A DNA stretch of 46,546 nucleotides from contig WGEY01000047.1 of the NCBI GenBank assembly GCA_015492495.1, positions 1-46,546 on the forward strand, written 5' to 3'. A program made the position numbers and the translations under genes. The notes under the pieces are model-generated. The model was not told the DNA's origin. It made no database searches and saw nothing but the letters and a program-made list of their open reading frames with translations. Below, piece after piece: positions 1-9,482 of the stretch (the stretch's first letter is position 1; each line of letters opens with the position of its first letter). This stretch comes from Deltaproteobacteria bacterium (GTDB lineage Bacteria > Desulfobacterota > GWC2-55-46 > DRQE01).

Positions 1-61
1 CTAACTCCTTGACTATCTGTGCAGCTTGTGAGAAGTTCTCTATCGTGGCTCTCTGGGCCAT
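1..61 (-). CDS. Partial 5' end of unidentified ORF in the terminal repeat (left copy)
   Basis: The ATG is at 61 on the minus strand, six bases after AAGGAGGT, and the frame is open to the contig edge. The visible N-terminus is MAQRATIENFSQAAQIVKEL. It is identical to the ORF start at 46483 at the other contig end. I do not recognise the family. A transposase is the natural guess for a gene in a multicopy element, but no catalytic motif is visible in 20 residues. Confidence 0.45.
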   Translation of the reverse strand, partial: MAQRATIENFSQAAQIVKEL

Positions 62-147
62 AGGGGTACCTCCTTATAGTTGGTATAGTTGGACCGCTAT
101 AAATGGTACCCCTTCCTCTTTACTGACACAAGATAAGATACATTACC
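1..147 (-). repeat. Left copy of terminal inverted repeat, probable mobile-element edge
   Basis: Positions 1-147 are an exact reverse complement of 46397-46543; identity stops at 148 versus 46396. Read on the minus strand the repeat holds an untranslated leader, a strong ribosome binding site (AAGGAGGT) and the first 20 codons of a gene running off the contig. The likeliest reading is that two copies of one multicopy element, such as an insertion sequence, flank the locus and stopped the assembly. The element family is not recognisable from this fragment. Confidence 0.85.
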
Positions 148-162
148 CAACGTCCCTTTTGG

Positions 163-189
163 TTGACTCCCTCCCTGCCCTGTGATAAT
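163..189 (+). promoter_or_regulatory. Candidate promoter of the trp operon
   Basis: TTGACT (163-168) is followed after 15 bases by GATAAT (184-189), which has a TG one base upstream (extended -10 form). Initiation would fall near 196, only about five bases before the ATG at 201, so the trpE message could be leaderless. No Shine-Dalgarno sequence precedes either trpE ATG. The site lies just downstream of the mobile-element boundary at 147. The 15-base spacer is short, so the call is tentative. Confidence 0.35.
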
Positions 190-191
190 CT

Positions 192-1685
192 ATGTATCTT
201 ATGGAAACCTCTAAGTATTTTCCATCCCTGGAAGACTTCAAGGAGAAGGTCAAGTCCTGCAATATCGTACCAGTCTCAAGGGACATCCTCGCCGACACCG
301 AGACCCCGGTGTCGGCCTTCATGAAGATAGACCGTGGCGAGGAGGCCTTTCTGCTCGAAAGCGTCGAGGGTGGCGAGAAGTGGGGTCGTTACAGCTTTCT
401 CGGCACGCAACCCAGAGCTGTCATAAGGAGCAGAAACAGGACCGTCGAGATCATCGAGGACGGCAAGGAGACGATCCTGGAGGGGGAGCCGCTGGACATA
501 TTGCGCGGATACATGTCACGCTTCGAGGCGGCTCCGCTCGAGGGCGTTGACAGGTTCTCCGGCGGCGCCATAGGTTATATGGCCTATGACATCGTAAAGC
601 ACTTTGAAAAACTGCCCGATATCTCCAAGGGGGATCTCGACCTGTACGAGCTCTGCTTCATACTGACAGACACCTTCCTCGTGTTCGACAATATGGAACA
701 CAGGATAAAGGTTGTGTGTAACGCCTTCGTGGACGAAGCGGCCGACGGTGAACGGATCTACAGCGAGGCCGTCTCTAAGATAGATTCGCTTGTCCGCACC
801 CTCAAGGAGGGGCGGTTGCCCACGGATTCCGAGGCCCCTGCGGAACAACGGCCCGTTACCTCGAACTTTCCGAGGAAGGACTTCCTATCGGCAGTAAGGC
901 GGGTCAAGGAGTACATCGGGGACGGCGACATCATACAGGCGGTCATATCCCAGAGGTTCGAGACGGAGTTGAACGTGAAACCCTTTGACGTCTACAGGGC
1001 GCTGCGTGTCACCAACCCTTCACCTTACATGTTCTTTCTGCGGCTGGGTGGTGTGGAGCTTGCGGGCTCCTCTCCCGAGATACTGGTGAGGGTGGAGGGG
1101 GACGAGATAAACGTTAGGCCCATTGCCGGCACAAGGCCGAGGGGGGCGGACGAGAGCAGGGACAGGGCCCTTGAAGAGGAGCTTCTGGCCGATCCAAAGG
1201 AGCGGGCCGAGCACCTCATGCTCGTGGACCTAGGACGTAACGACGTGGGGAGGGTGGCAAGGACCGGTACGGTCGAGGTCGACGAATTCATGGTCATTGA
1301 GAGGTACTCCCATGTGATGCACATCGTATCGAATGTCCGCGGTATCATGAGGGAAGACGTGGACAGCTTCGATGTGCTGAGTGCGTGTTTTCCGGCCGGT
1401 ACGCTCACCGGTGCGCCCAAGATAAGGGCCATGGAGATAATCGAGGAGATAGAGCCGTGTAAACGAGGTGTATACGGCGGAAGCATCGGCTACTTTGACT
1501 ACTCCGGCAACATGGACACGTGCATCACGATAAGGACGGTGCTCATGAAGGACGGCCGTGCATATGTGCAGGCCGGAGCGGGGATAGTCGCTGATTCTGA
1601 TCCCGAAAGGGAGTACGAGGAGACGGTCAACAAGGCCAGGGGCGTGCTCAAGGCGGTTGACATGGCCAGAGAGGGGCTGGGTTGA
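192..1685 (+). CDS. trpE: Anthranilate synthase component I
   Basis: TrpE converts chorismate plus ammonia (channelled from TrpG) to anthranilate, the first committed step of tryptophan synthesis, in the cytoplasm. The 497-residue length is typical. The LLES motif at residues 54-57 is the tryptophan feedback-binding element. The chorismate-binding domain shows GAIGYMAYD (about 125-133), [19 protein letters not shown] and [16 protein letters not shown]. The C-terminal [14 protein letters not shown] is also characteristic. It is first in a compact trpEGDCFBA operon. Two in-frame ATGs (192 and 201) are possible, neither with a ribosome binding site; 201 would suit a leaderless message. There is no room for a trp attenuator between the mobile-element edge (147) and the start. 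Confidence 0.96.
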   Translation: MYLMETSKYFPSLEDFKEKVKSCNIVPVSRDILADTETPVSAFMKIDRGEEAFLLESVEGGEKWGRYSFLGTQPRAVIRSRNRTVEIIEDGKETILEGEPLDILRGYMSRFEAAPLEGVDRFSGGAIGYMAYDIVKHFEKLPDISKGDLDLYELCFILTDTFLVFDNMEHRIKVVCNAFVDEAADGERIYSEAVSKIDSLVRTLKEGRLPTDSEAPAEQRPVTSNFPRKDFLSAVRRVKEYIGDGDIIQAVISQRFETELNVKPFDVYRALRVTNPSPYMFFLRLGGVELAGSSPEILVRVEGDEINVRPIAGTRPRGADESRDRALEEELLADPKERAEHLMLVDLGRNDVGRVARTGTVEVDEFMVIERYSHVMHIVSNVRGIMREDVDSFDVLSACFPAGTLTGAPKIRAMEIIEEIEPCKRGVYGGSIGYFDYSGNMDTCITIRTVLMKDGRAYVQAGAGIVADSDPEREYEETVNKARGVLKAVDMAREGLG

Positions 1686-1698
1686 GGATACAGGCGTC

Positions 1699-2274
1699 AT
1701 GCTTTTGATGATAGACAATTACGATTCCTTCACGTACAATCTCGTACAGTACCTACTGGAGATGGGCGAGGATGTGCGCGTGTTCAGGAACAACGCAATA
1801 ACGGTGGAGGATATCGAGCGGCTCAAGCCGGCGAGGATCGTAATCTCTCCCGGGCCCTGCGACCCGAGCCGGGCCGGGGTCTCGGTGGATGTGGTAAGGA
1901 GGTTCGCAGGCAAGGTTCCGATACTCGGTGTGTGCCTGGGGCACCAGTCGATTGCATACGCCTACGGCGCCGAGATAGTTAGGGCCGAACGTCTGATGCA
2001 CGGAAAGACATCCATGATATTCCATGACGGAAAGACCATATTCAAGGGGATCGAAAACCCCTTCGAGGCCACGCGTTACCACTCCCTTGTCGTTAAAAAG
2101 GACACGCTTCCAGAGGTCTTCGAGATAAGCGCGTGGACGGACGACGGGATAAAGGAGATAATGGGCATAAGGCACAAGGAACTTCCGCTCGAAGGGGTGC
2201 AGTTTCACCCGGAGAGCATACTTACAAGGGCCGGAAAGGACTTGCTCAGGAACTTTATCGAGTTGAAGGTTTGA
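1699..2274 (+). CDS. trpG: Anthranilate synthase component II (glutamine amidotransferase)
   Basis: This 191-residue class I glutamine amidotransferase supplies ammonia to TrpE. The triad is visible: the nucleophile Cys79 in GVCLGHQS, and His170-Glu172 in VQFHPES. The oxyanion-loop region [12 protein letters not shown] is also standard for TrpG/PabA. The ATG at 1699 is chosen over an upstream in-frame ATG at 1657 because it gives the canonical start [15 protein letters not shown] and follows GAGGA at 1684-1688. It begins 13 bases after the trpE stop. The same subunit may also serve aminodeoxychorismate synthase (PabA role), since no separate pabA is seen here and folate synthesis is represented by folC downstream; that is inference. 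Confidence 0.95.
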   Translation: MLLMIDNYDSFTYNLVQYLLEMGEDVRVFRNNAITVEDIERLKPARIVISPGPCDPSRAGVSVDVVRRFAGKVPILGVCLGHQSIAYAYGAEIVRAERLMHGKTSMIFHDGKTIFKGIENPFEATRYHSLVVKKDTLPEVFEISAWTDDGIKEIMGIRHKELPLEGVQFHPESILTRAGKDLLRNFIELKV

Positions 2275-2277
2275 AGA

Positions 2278-3288
2278 ATGATTAAAGATGCCATATCGAA
2301 GGTGGTAAAGGGTGCGGACCTCACCGAAGAGGAGATGATGCACGTAATGAGCGAAATAATGGGTGGGGCGGCCAGCCCCGCGCAGATAGCCTCGTTCATA
2401 ACGGCGCTCAGGCTCAAGGGTGAGACGGTGGACGAGATAACAGGTGCTGCACGGGTGATGAGACAGAAGGCAGCAAGGATAGAGGTCTCAAGCCCTGTGG
2501 TCGTTGACACCTGCGGTACCGGCGGGGACGAGTCCATGACCTTCAACATATCGACGGCAGCGGCCTTCGTGGTCGCCGGATGCGGCATAACCGTGGCAAA
2601 GCACGGTAACCGTTCGGTCTCATCCAAAAGCGGCAGCGCCGATGTGCTGAGGGAGCTCGGCGTCAACATCGAGGCCGAGGTGGGCACCGTCGAGGAGTGT
2701 CTCGACAAGGTGGGAATTGGATTCCTCTTTGCACCGCTCCTGCACGGCGCCATGAAGTACGCCGCCCCGGTCCGCCGCGAGATAGGCATAAGGACGATAT
2801 TCAACATACTCGGCCCGCTGACCAACCCTGCCGGTGCAAGGTACCAGGTTCTCGGTGTCTACGATCCCCTGCTTACCGACATACTGGCAAAGGTTCTTTA
2901 CAACCTGGGATCCATACGTGCCTTCGTGGTCTGCGGGGAGGACGGGCTCGACGAGATAACGCTTACCGGTGAGACCAGGGTTACGGAGCTTCACGATGGC
3001 TCCATAAAGACATACCACCTCAGGCCTGAGGACTTCGGTCTTGAAAGGTGCGCCCCTTCTGACCTCAAGGGCGGGGACCCGCGGGAGAATGCGCGCATAA
3101 TAAGGGGTGTACTCGAGGGCTCGCGCGGTTCCCACAGGGACATAGTCCTCTTGAACGCATCGCCGGCTATAGTCGCCGCGCGCAAGGCGAGGACCCTCAA
3201 GGAAGGAGTGGCCATCGCAAGGGGGTCCATCGACTCCGGTGAGGCGCTCAAGAAACTCGACGGGCTCGTGGCCGCAACAAACAGCTGA
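2278..3288 (+). CDS. trpD: Anthranilate phosphoribosyltransferase
   Basis: TrpD transfers phosphoribose from PRPP to anthranilate. It is 336 residues, the usual length for the stand-alone enzyme. The glycine-rich PRPP loop CGTGGDE is at 79-85, KHGNRS at 108-113 and the SSKSGSAD loop at 115-122, all diagnostic of the family. The start is ATG at 2278, three bases after the trpG stop, so trpG and trpD are separate genes and not the TrpGD fusion of enterobacteria. Translational coupling is likely. Confidence 0.96.
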   Translation: MIKDAISKVVKGADLTEEEMMHVMSEIMGGAASPAQIASFITALRLKGETVDEITGAARVMRQKAARIEVSSPVVVDTCGTGGDESMTFNISTAAAFVVAGCGITVAKHGNRSVSSKSGSADVLRELGVNIEAEVGTVEECLDKVGIGFLFAPLLHGAMKYAAPVRREIGIRTIFNILGPLTNPAGARYQVLGVYDPLLTDILAKVLYNLGSIRAFVVCGEDGLDEITLTGETRVTELHDGSIKTYHLRPEDFGLERCAPSDLKGGDPRENARIIRGVLEGSRGSHRDIVLLNASPAIVAARKARTLKEGVAIARGSIDSGEALKKLDGLVAATNS

Positions 3289-3296
3289 ACCGTTCC

Positions 3297-4085
3297 ATGG
3301 AGAGGCCTGAGATACTCAAAGAGATTCTCGAAGAAAAGAGGCGTGAACTCTCGCTCCTTGAAAAGGAGGAGTCCATCGCCGAATTAAAGGTCAGGATCCG
3401 GGATCTGGAGCCTGCGAGGGACTTCAAGGGGGCGCTTGTAAAGTATGCCGTCAACATCATAGCCGAGGTGAAAAAGGCCTCTCCCTCTAAGGGGATCATA
3501 AGGGATGACTTCGATCCGGTGGAGGTCGCACTTGAGTACGAAAGGAACGGGGCGTGTGCAGTATCCGTCTTGACGGACAGGAAGTACTTCATGGGAAGCC
3601 TCGATAACCTCGTACGGGTGAAGGCCGCCACACTGCTTCCGGTCCTGCGCAAGGACTTCGTCATAGACCCTTATCAGATATATGAATCAAGGGCGGCAGG
3701 CGCCGATGCGGTGCTTCTTATAGTGGCGGCGCTGGAGAAGTCCGTTCTGGACGATCTCTTGGGGCTTTGCGGCACACTGTGTATCACTCCGCTTGTAGAG
3801 GTCCATACAGAAGAGGAGCTCGATACGGCGCTTGAGGCCGGATCAGAGGTCATAGGCATAAACAACAGGGATCTGAACACGTTCGTAACAGACCTTTCAA
3901 CCACCGTAAGGCTTGCAAAAAAAATTCCCGGCGATAGAATAGTTGTAAGCGAAAGCGGCATAAACACGCCGGACGACGTACGTATCCTCAGGGACGCCGG
4001 GGTCAATGCCTTTTTGGTGGGCGAGGCCCTGGTGAGGGAGAGCGATATCGGTACGAAGCTCAAGGAGCTCAGGGGTGTTGCCTGA
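3297..4085 (+). CDS. trpC: Indole-3-glycerol phosphate synthase
   Basis: TrpC closes the ring of carboxyphenylamino-deoxyribulose phosphate to indole-3-glycerol phosphate. It is a 262-residue single-domain TIM barrel, not fused to TrpF. Signatures include EVKKASPSKG at 57-66 (catalytic Glu and Lys), LPVLRKDFVID, EVIGINNRDL (phosphate and indole pocket) and VSESGI near the C-terminus. It starts eight bases after the trpD stop, in the same operon. Confidence 0.95.
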   Translation: MERPEILKEILEEKRRELSLLEKEESIAELKVRIRDLEPARDFKGALVKYAVNIIAEVKKASPSKGIIRDDFDPVEVALEYERNGACAVSVLTDRKYFMGSLDNLVRVKAATLLPVLRKDFVIDPYQIYESRAAGADAVLLIVAALEKSVLDDLLGLCGTLCITPLVEVHTEEELDTALEAGSEVIGINNRDLNTFVTDLSTTVRLAKKIPGDRIVVSESGINTPDDVRILRDAGVNAFLVGEALVRESDIGTKLKELRGVA

Positions 4086-4096
4086 AGCGTGCTCTC

Positions 4097-4723
4097 GTGG
4101 ATACAAAGGTAAAGATATGCGGCATAACGAACATCGAAGACGCGCTCCATGCGTCTGAGTGCGGGGCCGACGCCCTGGGGTTCATACTCTACAGAAGGAG
4201 CCCGAGGTTCATAGATCCGGACCGTGCGGCATCGATCATCAGGGAGCTTCCGCCGTTTGTGACAACGGTAGGGGTATTTGTCGACGAATCCCCGGAGACC
4301 GTGAACACACTGGCCAGAGAGGTTGGGTTCGGTGTGGTACAGCTCCACGGCAACGAGTCGCCCGGGGAGTGCACGGCCGTAGAGGCACGGGTCGTGAAGG
4401 CCGTAAGGATAAGGAACACTCATTCTCTCAACGGACTCGGGAGCTACAGGGGGGTTTCGGCCTTCCTCCTTGATACATACAGGCAGGGCGTGCCCGGAGG
4501 CACGGGCGAGAGCTTTGACTGGGATATAGCGGTCGAGGCCAAAGGCTACGGCCGTATCATCCTTTCCGGGGGGTTGAATCCGGAAAATATCAGAGAGGCG
4601 GTAATCTGCGTGAGACCCTACGGGGTGGATGTAAGCTCCGGGGTCGAGATCGAACCCGGCAGAAAGGACCACCGCAAGGTCGCTGAGTTCATCAGCAGGG
4701 TAAGGAGCATCAAGGATGTCTGA
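4097..4723 (+). CDS. trpF: Phosphoribosylanthranilate isomerase
   Basis: TrpF performs the Amadori rearrangement between the TrpD and TrpC steps. It is a 208-residue TIM barrel with the N-terminal signature VKICGITN holding the catalytic Cys near residue 7. VQLHGNES, the general acid Asp in FLLDTY, and the phosphate-binding segments LSGGLNPEN and GVDVSSGVE are also present. It uses a GTG start, and its 3' end overlaps the trpB start by eight bases. Order trpC-trpF-trpB is normal for unfused operons. Confidence 0.95.
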   Translation: MDTKVKICGITNIEDALHASECGADALGFILYRRSPRFIDPDRAASIIRELPPFVTTVGVFVDESPETVNTLAREVGFGVVQLHGNESPGECTAVEARVVKAVRIRNTHSLNGLGSYRGVSAFLLDTYRQGVPGGTGESFDWDIAVEAKGYGRIILSGGLNPENIREAVICVRPYGVDVSSGVEIEPGRKDHRKVAEFISRVRSIKDV

Positions 4724-5924
4724 CAAGGGACGGAGAAGGGTGCCCGACAGGCTCGGTCACTTCGGCGTATACGGCGGAAGGTACATATCAGAGACCCTCA
4801 TGCCGGCCGTACTGGAGCTTGAGAAGGCCTACGCAAGGTTCAAGAACGACAGGGACTTCAACAAGGAGTTCGATCACTACCTCGGCCAGTATGTAGGCAG
4901 GCCCACTGCGCTTTATTATGCCGAGAGGCTCACCCGGAGGCTCGGTGGTCCGAAGGTCTATCTCAAGAGGGAAGACCTCTGCCATACCGGCGCCCACAAG
5001 GTAAACAACACCATAGGCCAGGTACTGCTCGCCAGGAGGATGGGCAAGACAAGGATCATCGCCGAGACGGGCGCAGGCCAGCACGGTGTGGCTACGGCCA
5101 CGGTCGCCGCGATCTTCGGTCTCGACTGCGAGATTTACATGGGTGAGGAGGACATCAAACGCCAGGCGCCGAATGTGCTGCGGATGAGGCTCCTCGGGGC
5201 CAAGGTCAACCCGGTAAGCTCGGGCAGCAGGACGCTCAAGGATGCGATGAACGAGGCGCTCAGGGACTGGGTGACCAACGTCTACAATACCTTCTACATA
5301 ATAGGTTCAGTAGCCGGGCCCCACCCCTACCCCATGATGGTGAGGGATTTTCAGTCGGTCATAGGCCGGGAGGCACGGAGACAGATCCTAAGGGCCGAGG
5401 GCAGGTTGCCCGACCTTCTTGTTGCCTGCGTCGGGGGGGGGAGTAACGCCATCGGGCTTTTTCATCCCTTCCTCGGTGACGGGAATGTAGCTATGGTGGG
5501 TGTGGAGGCCGGAGGGCTGGGGCTCCGAACCGGAAAGCACGCGGCAAGCATCTGCGGCGGCAGGGTCGGCGTCCTCCACGGCTCAAAGAGCTACCTCCTG
5601 CAGGACAGGTTCGGCCAGATAAAACACACCCACTCCATATCGGCGGGGCTCGACTATCCTGGCGTGGGTCCGGAGCACTCCTACCTGCATGACACCGGGA
5701 GGGTGGAGTATACGGCCGTGACGGATAACGAGGCGTTCGAGGCCTTCCGTCTGCTCTCAGAGACCGAGGGCATAATACCGGCGCTCGAGAGCTCCCATGC
5801 CGTGGCCTATGTCGCCAGGAATGCAAAAAAGCTCGGGCCGGACAAGGTCGTTATAATAAACCTCTCGGGAAGGGGTGACAAGGACCTTGCGACCGTCTCG
5901 GAGAGGATGGGGTTTACGGTATGA
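4716..5924 (+). CDS. trpB: Tryptophan synthase beta chain
   Basis: TrpB condenses indole with serine to give tryptophan using pyridoxal phosphate. The 402-residue length and sequence fit the TrpB1 class that pairs with TrpA. The PLP Schiff-base lysine is in [11 protein letters not shown] (Lys95). The phosphate-binding loop [10 protein letters not shown] and the [10 protein letters not shown] motif, which carries the catalytic Glu, are intact. It overlaps trpF by eight bases and trpA by four, implying coupled translation of the alpha and beta subunits. Confidence 0.97.
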   Translation: MSDKGRRRVPDRLGHFGVYGGRYISETLMPAVLELEKAYARFKNDRDFNKEFDHYLGQYVGRPTALYYAERLTRRLGGPKVYLKREDLCHTGAHKVNNTIGQVLLARRMGKTRIIAETGAGQHGVATATVAAIFGLDCEIYMGEEDIKRQAPNVLRMRLLGAKVNPVSSGSRTLKDAMNEALRDWVTNVYNTFYIIGSVAGPHPYPMMVRDFQSVIGREARRQILRAEGRLPDLLVACVGGGSNAIGLFHPFLGDGNVAMVGVEAGGLGLRTGKHAASICGGRVGVLHGSKSYLLQDRFGQIKHTHSISAGLDYPGVGPEHSYLHDTGRVEYTAVTDNEAFEAFRLLSETEGIIPALESSHAVAYVARNAKKLGPDKVVIINLSGRGDKDLATVSERMGFTV

Positions 5925-6733
5925 AGACCGCGAGAAGATCAAGGCTTACCGAGGCCTTCGAAAGGCTCAGGGAAAAAGGCGAGAAGGCGCTCGTCACATT
6001 CATAACAGCAGGGGACCCGGACCTTGAAACCACGGCGAGGTTGATACCTGAGCTTGAAAGGTCCGGCGCGGACATAATAGAGCTCGGCATACCCTTCTCC
6101 GACCCCATGGCCGACGGACCCACCATCCAGGCGGCCTCAGAAAGGGCGCTTAAAAGCGGCACCACACTCGCAAAGGTGCTGCGGCTGGTACGTGATGTCA
6201 GGAAGAAGAGCTCCATCCCCATAGTGCTCTTCGGGTACTATAATCCCGTCTTCTCCTACGGGCTTGAGAGGTTTGCTGCCGATGCGGCCCGTGCCGGGTG
6301 TGACGGTGTGCTGATCGTCGATCTTCCACCCGAGGAGTCCGGAGAGTTGAAAAGGGAGCTGGACAGGGTGGGGCTCGATCTCGTCCACCTCCTTACGCCC
6401 ACGAGCGACGAGCAGAGGATGACGCTTGTGGCAAGAAAGGCGTCGGGGTTCATCTATTATGTCAGCGTTACCGGGGTTACCGGCGCGAGAAAAAAACTGG
6501 CCGCAAGCATACGGGATGCGGTGAAAAGGGTCAGGAGACATACCTCCCTCCCGGTGGGGGTCGGCTTCGGCATATCCACCCCGGAGCAGGCACGTAATGT
6601 GAGCAGGTTCGCGGACGGCGTGATAGTGGGCAGCGCCATAGTGGATATAATCGCAAGGAACGCGGGTTCGAAGGACCTGGTCGGTAAGGTGGGAAGGTTT
6701 GTTTCAGGTCTGAAGCGTGGAATGAGGGGTTGA
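5921..6733 (+). CDS. trpA: Tryptophan synthase alpha chain
   Basis: TrpA cleaves indole-3-glycerol phosphate to indole and glyceraldehyde 3-phosphate, and the indole is channelled to TrpB. It has 270 residues. The catalytic residues are Glu54 in [11 protein letters not shown] and Asp65 in ADGPTIQ. The mobile loop SVTGVTGAR and the phosphate-binding segments GVGFGIST and [11 protein letters not shown] are present. Its ATG overlaps the trpB stop (ATGA). It ends the operon; no convincing terminator follows. Confidence 0.96.
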   Translation: MKTARRSRLTEAFERLREKGEKALVTFITAGDPDLETTARLIPELERSGADIIELGIPFSDPMADGPTIQAASERALKSGTTLAKVLRLVRDVRKKSSIPIVLFGYYNPVFSYGLERFAADAARAGCDGVLIVDLPPEESGELKRELDRVGLDLVHLLTPTSDEQRMTLVARKASGFIYYVSVTGVTGARKKLAASIRDAVKRVRRHTSLPVGVGFGISTPEQARNVSRFADGVIVGSAIVDIIARNAGSKDLVGKVGRFVSGLKRGMRG

Positions 6734-7048
6734 GGGATCCCTGCCGCCTCCGTAAGCATTGGCCTTCATGCGGCCTTGAGGCAGGCGTTCCAGGTTGCGG
6801 GCGTTGGAGGTGGCTTCAACATTTCCGTCGTTTCGTACGATAAGTTAGGTAGGGGACGGCGAGACGGAGCGGGCAGGTTGCGCGCTGATTCGAAGACGCG
6901 GGCGAGCGCTTTACCCGCAGTGAGTTTCGACCGACGCGTGCTCTGATGACAGCGAAGGGTTACCTGTACTTGAAGGTCCCCTGTCCACAGGCGGGCAGGC
7001 CCGCGGCTTTTTGTTGTGGGGAGCTTCAATTATGTTCTTAGGGGTGTT
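6734..7048. other. Intergenic region trpA-accD with degenerate repeat
   Basis: These 315 bases hold no convincing gene; the small ORFs on either strand have no recognisable content. The second half (about 6889-7029) resembles a diverged member of the intergenic repeat family seen elsewhere in the window. It has CGAAGACGCGGGCGAGCG at its start, GGTTACCTGT in the middle and GGGGAGCTTCAAT at 7017-7029. No good promoter or terminator was found, so accD may be read from the trp operon or from an unrecognised promoter here. Confidence 0.5.
6889..7029 (+). repeat. Intergenic palindromic repeat, degenerate copy
   Basis: Partial match to the family consensus: TGAAGATGCATCGCGAGCG at one end appears as CGAAGACGCGGGCGAGCG, the inner block as AAGGGTTACCTGT, and the far end as CCCGCGGC...GTGGGGAGCTTCAA. 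It is longer than other copies because of extra bases inside the terminal hairpin. It ends 20 bases before the accD start codon. The assignment rests on eye alignment. Confidence 0.45.
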
Positions 7049-7888
7049 ATGGTCTGGTTCAAGAAGGATTTTTTCTCCAAGCGCGAAAAGAAGACCTTGA
7101 AGGTTCCGCAGGGGCTCTGGGTGAAGTGCAATCACTGTAACGAGATAATATATAAGAAAGAGGTCGAAAGGAACCTCGATGTATGCCCGAAGTGCAACTA
7201 TCACTTTCGCATATCGTCACGCAGGCGGATAGAGACGGTACTGGACGAAGGCTCCTTTGTGGAGTACGACGGCGCCCTTGAGCCGCAGGACGCCCTTGAC
7301 TTCAAGGACCTGAAAAGATACAAGGACAGGCTCAGGGAGGCGCACAAGAAGCATGCCTCCAAGGATGCCTTTGTCTCAGGCCAGGGACTTATAGACGGCA
7401 GGAAGGTCATGATCGGCGCATTCGAGTTCTCCTTCATGGGCGGGAGCATGGGCTCGGTGGTGGGGGAGAAGATAACGAGGCTCGTCGAGCATGCCTCGGC
7501 GGAGAGAACACCCCTTGTCATCTTCACGTCTTCGGGAGGGGCGAGGATGCAGGAGGGGATACTCTCGTTGATGCAGATGGCGAAGACAGCGGCCGCCATC
7601 GCAAGGCTCAACGAGAAGGGCATACCCTACATATCCGTCCTTACGGATCCAACCACAGGAGGCGTCACCGCAAGCTTTGCGATGCTCGGAGACGTGATCG
7701 TGGCCGAGCCGAGGGCCCTCATCGGTTTTGCAGGGCCGAGGGTCATCCAGGAGACCATAAGACAGAAGCTGCCCGAGGGCTTTCAGCGTGCCGAGTACCT
7801 CCTCGAGCACGGCATGATCGACATGATAGTGGAAAGAAAGATGATGAAGTCCACGCTATCGCTTCTGCTTTCGCTCCTTGCCGGTTAG
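7049..7888 (+). CDS. accD: Acetyl-CoA carboxylase carboxyltransferase beta subunit
   Basis: AccD is half of the carboxyltransferase that moves CO2 from biotin to acetyl-CoA, making malonyl-CoA for fatty acid synthesis. From the ATG at 7049 it is 279 residues. It opens with the four-cysteine zinc ribbon (Cys27, Cys30, Cys46, Cys49) and continues with the crotonase-like fold: [27 protein letters not shown] and [13 protein letters not shown]. An upstream in-frame GTG at 7016 lies inside repeat sequence and is disfavoured. accA is not in this window. The trpA-accD-folC order is widely conserved in proteobacteria. Confidence 0.94.
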   Translation: MVWFKKDFFSKREKKTLKVPQGLWVKCNHCNEIIYKKEVERNLDVCPKCNYHFRISSRRRIETVLDEGSFVEYDGALEPQDALDFKDLKRYKDRLREAHKKHASKDAFVSGQGLIDGRKVMIGAFEFSFMGGSMGSVVGEKITRLVEHASAERTPLVIFTSSGGARMQEGILSLMQMAKTAAAIARLNEKGIPYISVLTDPTTGGVTASFAMLGDVIVAEPRALIGFAGPRVIQETIRQKLPEGFQRAEYLLEHGMIDMIVERKMMKSTLSLLLSLLAG

Positions 7889-8004
7889 ACTCGTCGTGCC
7901 GGTCTGTTGCGAAGCCAGGCTCCTGGTGCGTTCCCCTGGCCTCCTTGACACGCTGGTTCAGCACCTGTCCGTGGTGCATTTAGCCTGAACGGGTTTCCCT
8001 TAAG

Positions 8005-9297
8005 ATGCCTTCCCTCGAACAGACCCTGAAGTACCTTTACGGACTCGAGAGCCTCGGCATAAGGCCCGGGCTCGAGCGCATAAGGAGACTTCTCTCCCTT
8101 CTCGACGACCCGCATAACGCATACCCTTCCATACTCGTCGGCGGTACCAATGGAAAAGGCTCCACCTCCTCCATGGTCGCCTCCATACTGAAAGAAGCCG
8201 GCCACAGGACCGCCCTTTACACCTCACCCCACCTTCTCAGGTTCAACGAGCGTATAAGGGTTGACGGCAAAGAGATAACAGGCCGTGAGATCACGCGGCT
8301 TGTTGATAGGTTGAAGCCGCTGGCCGAGGATGTGGGGGATATGGGCTGCGGCAGGCCGTCCTTTTTCGAGTTCACCACAGCGCTGGCCTTCGAATACTTC
8401 AGGGAAAAGGAGGTTGACATAGCCGTCGTTGAGGTGGGCATGGGCGGGAGGTTCGATGCGACAAACGTGGTGCGCCCTTTCATCTCCATAATAACAAATG
8501 TCGCCGTTGATCATACACAATACCTCGGGACGAGCATCCGCGATATAGCGTATGAAAAGGCCGGCATCATAAGGGATGGCGCCATGGTCGTTGCTGGACG
8601 AAGCGACGAAGAGGCGCTCAGGGTGATCGAGAAGGTCGCCGGGGAGAAAGGGGCGAGGCTGTACCTTGCAGGAAGGGACTTCCGTGTAGAGCCGGACGGA
8701 GAGTACTTTAACTACTTCGGCTGGGGGGCGCCCTTGAAGGGGCTCTGTCTGAGCCTCGGCGGCCCACACCAGCTTGCGAACGCTGGTTGTGCGTTGAAGG
8801 CGGTGGAACTCGTGGCGCTTTCGGGCAGACGGGTTGAAGAGAAGGACATCAGAAGAGGCCTTGAGAGGACCCTGTGGCCCGGGAGGCTGGAGGTGGTGGG
8901 AAGGCGTCCAACAGTGGTGCTCGACTGTGCCCACAACGCCGCGGGTGCGAGGGCGCTCAGGGCTGCGTTGGGCGGCTTTGGTTGCCGCAGCATCGTGCTG
9001 GTCCTCGGTATAATGGCCGACAAGGATATCAGGGGTATAATGGCCGAGCTCGTCCCGCTTGCGCGTACCGTCGTGCTTACAGAACCGGCATACAGGAGGA
9101 GCGCCGGGACGGATAAACTCCTTGACGCTATGCGGGACTACAAGGGCAGGGTGATCGTAAGAAAGCGCGTGGCTTCGGCCTGCAGGGCGGCCCTGGAGGA
9201 TGCCTCGATGGATGACATGGTATGTATCGCCGGCTCGATATTCACCGTGGCGGAGGCAAAGCGGTATTTTTCCGCAAGGGCACGGCGTTCCCTGTGA
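8005..9297 (+). CDS. folC: Bifunctional folylpolyglutamate synthase / dihydrofolate synthase
   Basis: FolC adds glutamate to dihydropteroate and further glutamates to folates. It is 430 residues, typical in length. The Mur-ligase-like ATP loop GGTNGKGST is at 46-54, followed by YTSPHLLRFNERI (folate-binding loop), VEVGMGGRFDATN and the C-terminal domain start LDCAHN. It is 116 bases from accD. Its TGA stop (9295-9297) is also the first three bases of an intergenic repeat copy, so the repeat may have set the present C-terminus (ending ARARRSL). Confidence 0.94.
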   Translation: MPSLEQTLKYLYGLESLGIRPGLERIRRLLSLLDDPHNAYPSILVGGTNGKGSTSSMVASILKEAGHRTALYTSPHLLRFNERIRVDGKEITGREITRLVDRLKPLAEDVGDMGCGRPSFFEFTTALAFEYFREKEVDIAVVEVGMGGRFDATNVVRPFISIITNVAVDHTQYLGTSIRDIAYEKAGIIRDGAMVVAGRSDEEALRVIEKVAGEKGARLYLAGRDFRVEPDGEYFNYFGWGAPLKGLCLSLGGPHQLANAGCALKAVELVALSGRRVEEKDIRRGLERTLWPGRLEVVGRRPTVVLDCAHNAAGARALRAALGGFGCRSIVLVLGIMADKDIRGIMAELVPLARTVVLTEPAYRRSAGTDKLLDAMRDYKGRVIVRKRVASACRAALEDASMDDMVCIAGSIFTVAEAKRYFSARARRSL

Positions 9298-9411
9298 AGA
9301 TGCATCGCGAGCGCCGGTCCCGCAGCGTGCTGCGCGGTTAAGCGAGCGAAATGTAATCGGACAGTTCCTTACATGAGAAGATTACCTGTAGCCTGCTACA
9401 GGGAGCTTCAA
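9295..9411 (+). repeat. Intergenic palindromic repeat, full-length copy
   Basis: This copy starts TGAAGATGCATCGCGAGCGC, then GCGAGCGAAATGTAATCGGA and CCTTACATGAGAAGATTACC. It closes with the hairpin CCTGTAGC-CT-GCTACAGG followed by GAGCTTCAA. The outermost bases TGAAG and CTTCA are inverted. Closely similar block order is seen, reversed, at 45141-45270 and 28411-28519. The first three bases are the folC stop codon. Confidence 0.75.
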
Positions 9412-9482
9412 AGCATCATTGTAAAATACGCCCTCCTGTGCTAAGTTTTTCAGGTTGATCCTGTTGCGCCAAAGGGAGCTGA

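Noticed and set aside
148-191. trp attenuator or leader peptide
   Set aside because: Only 44 bases separate the element edge from the first possible trpE start, with no Trp-rich ORF or competing hairpins.
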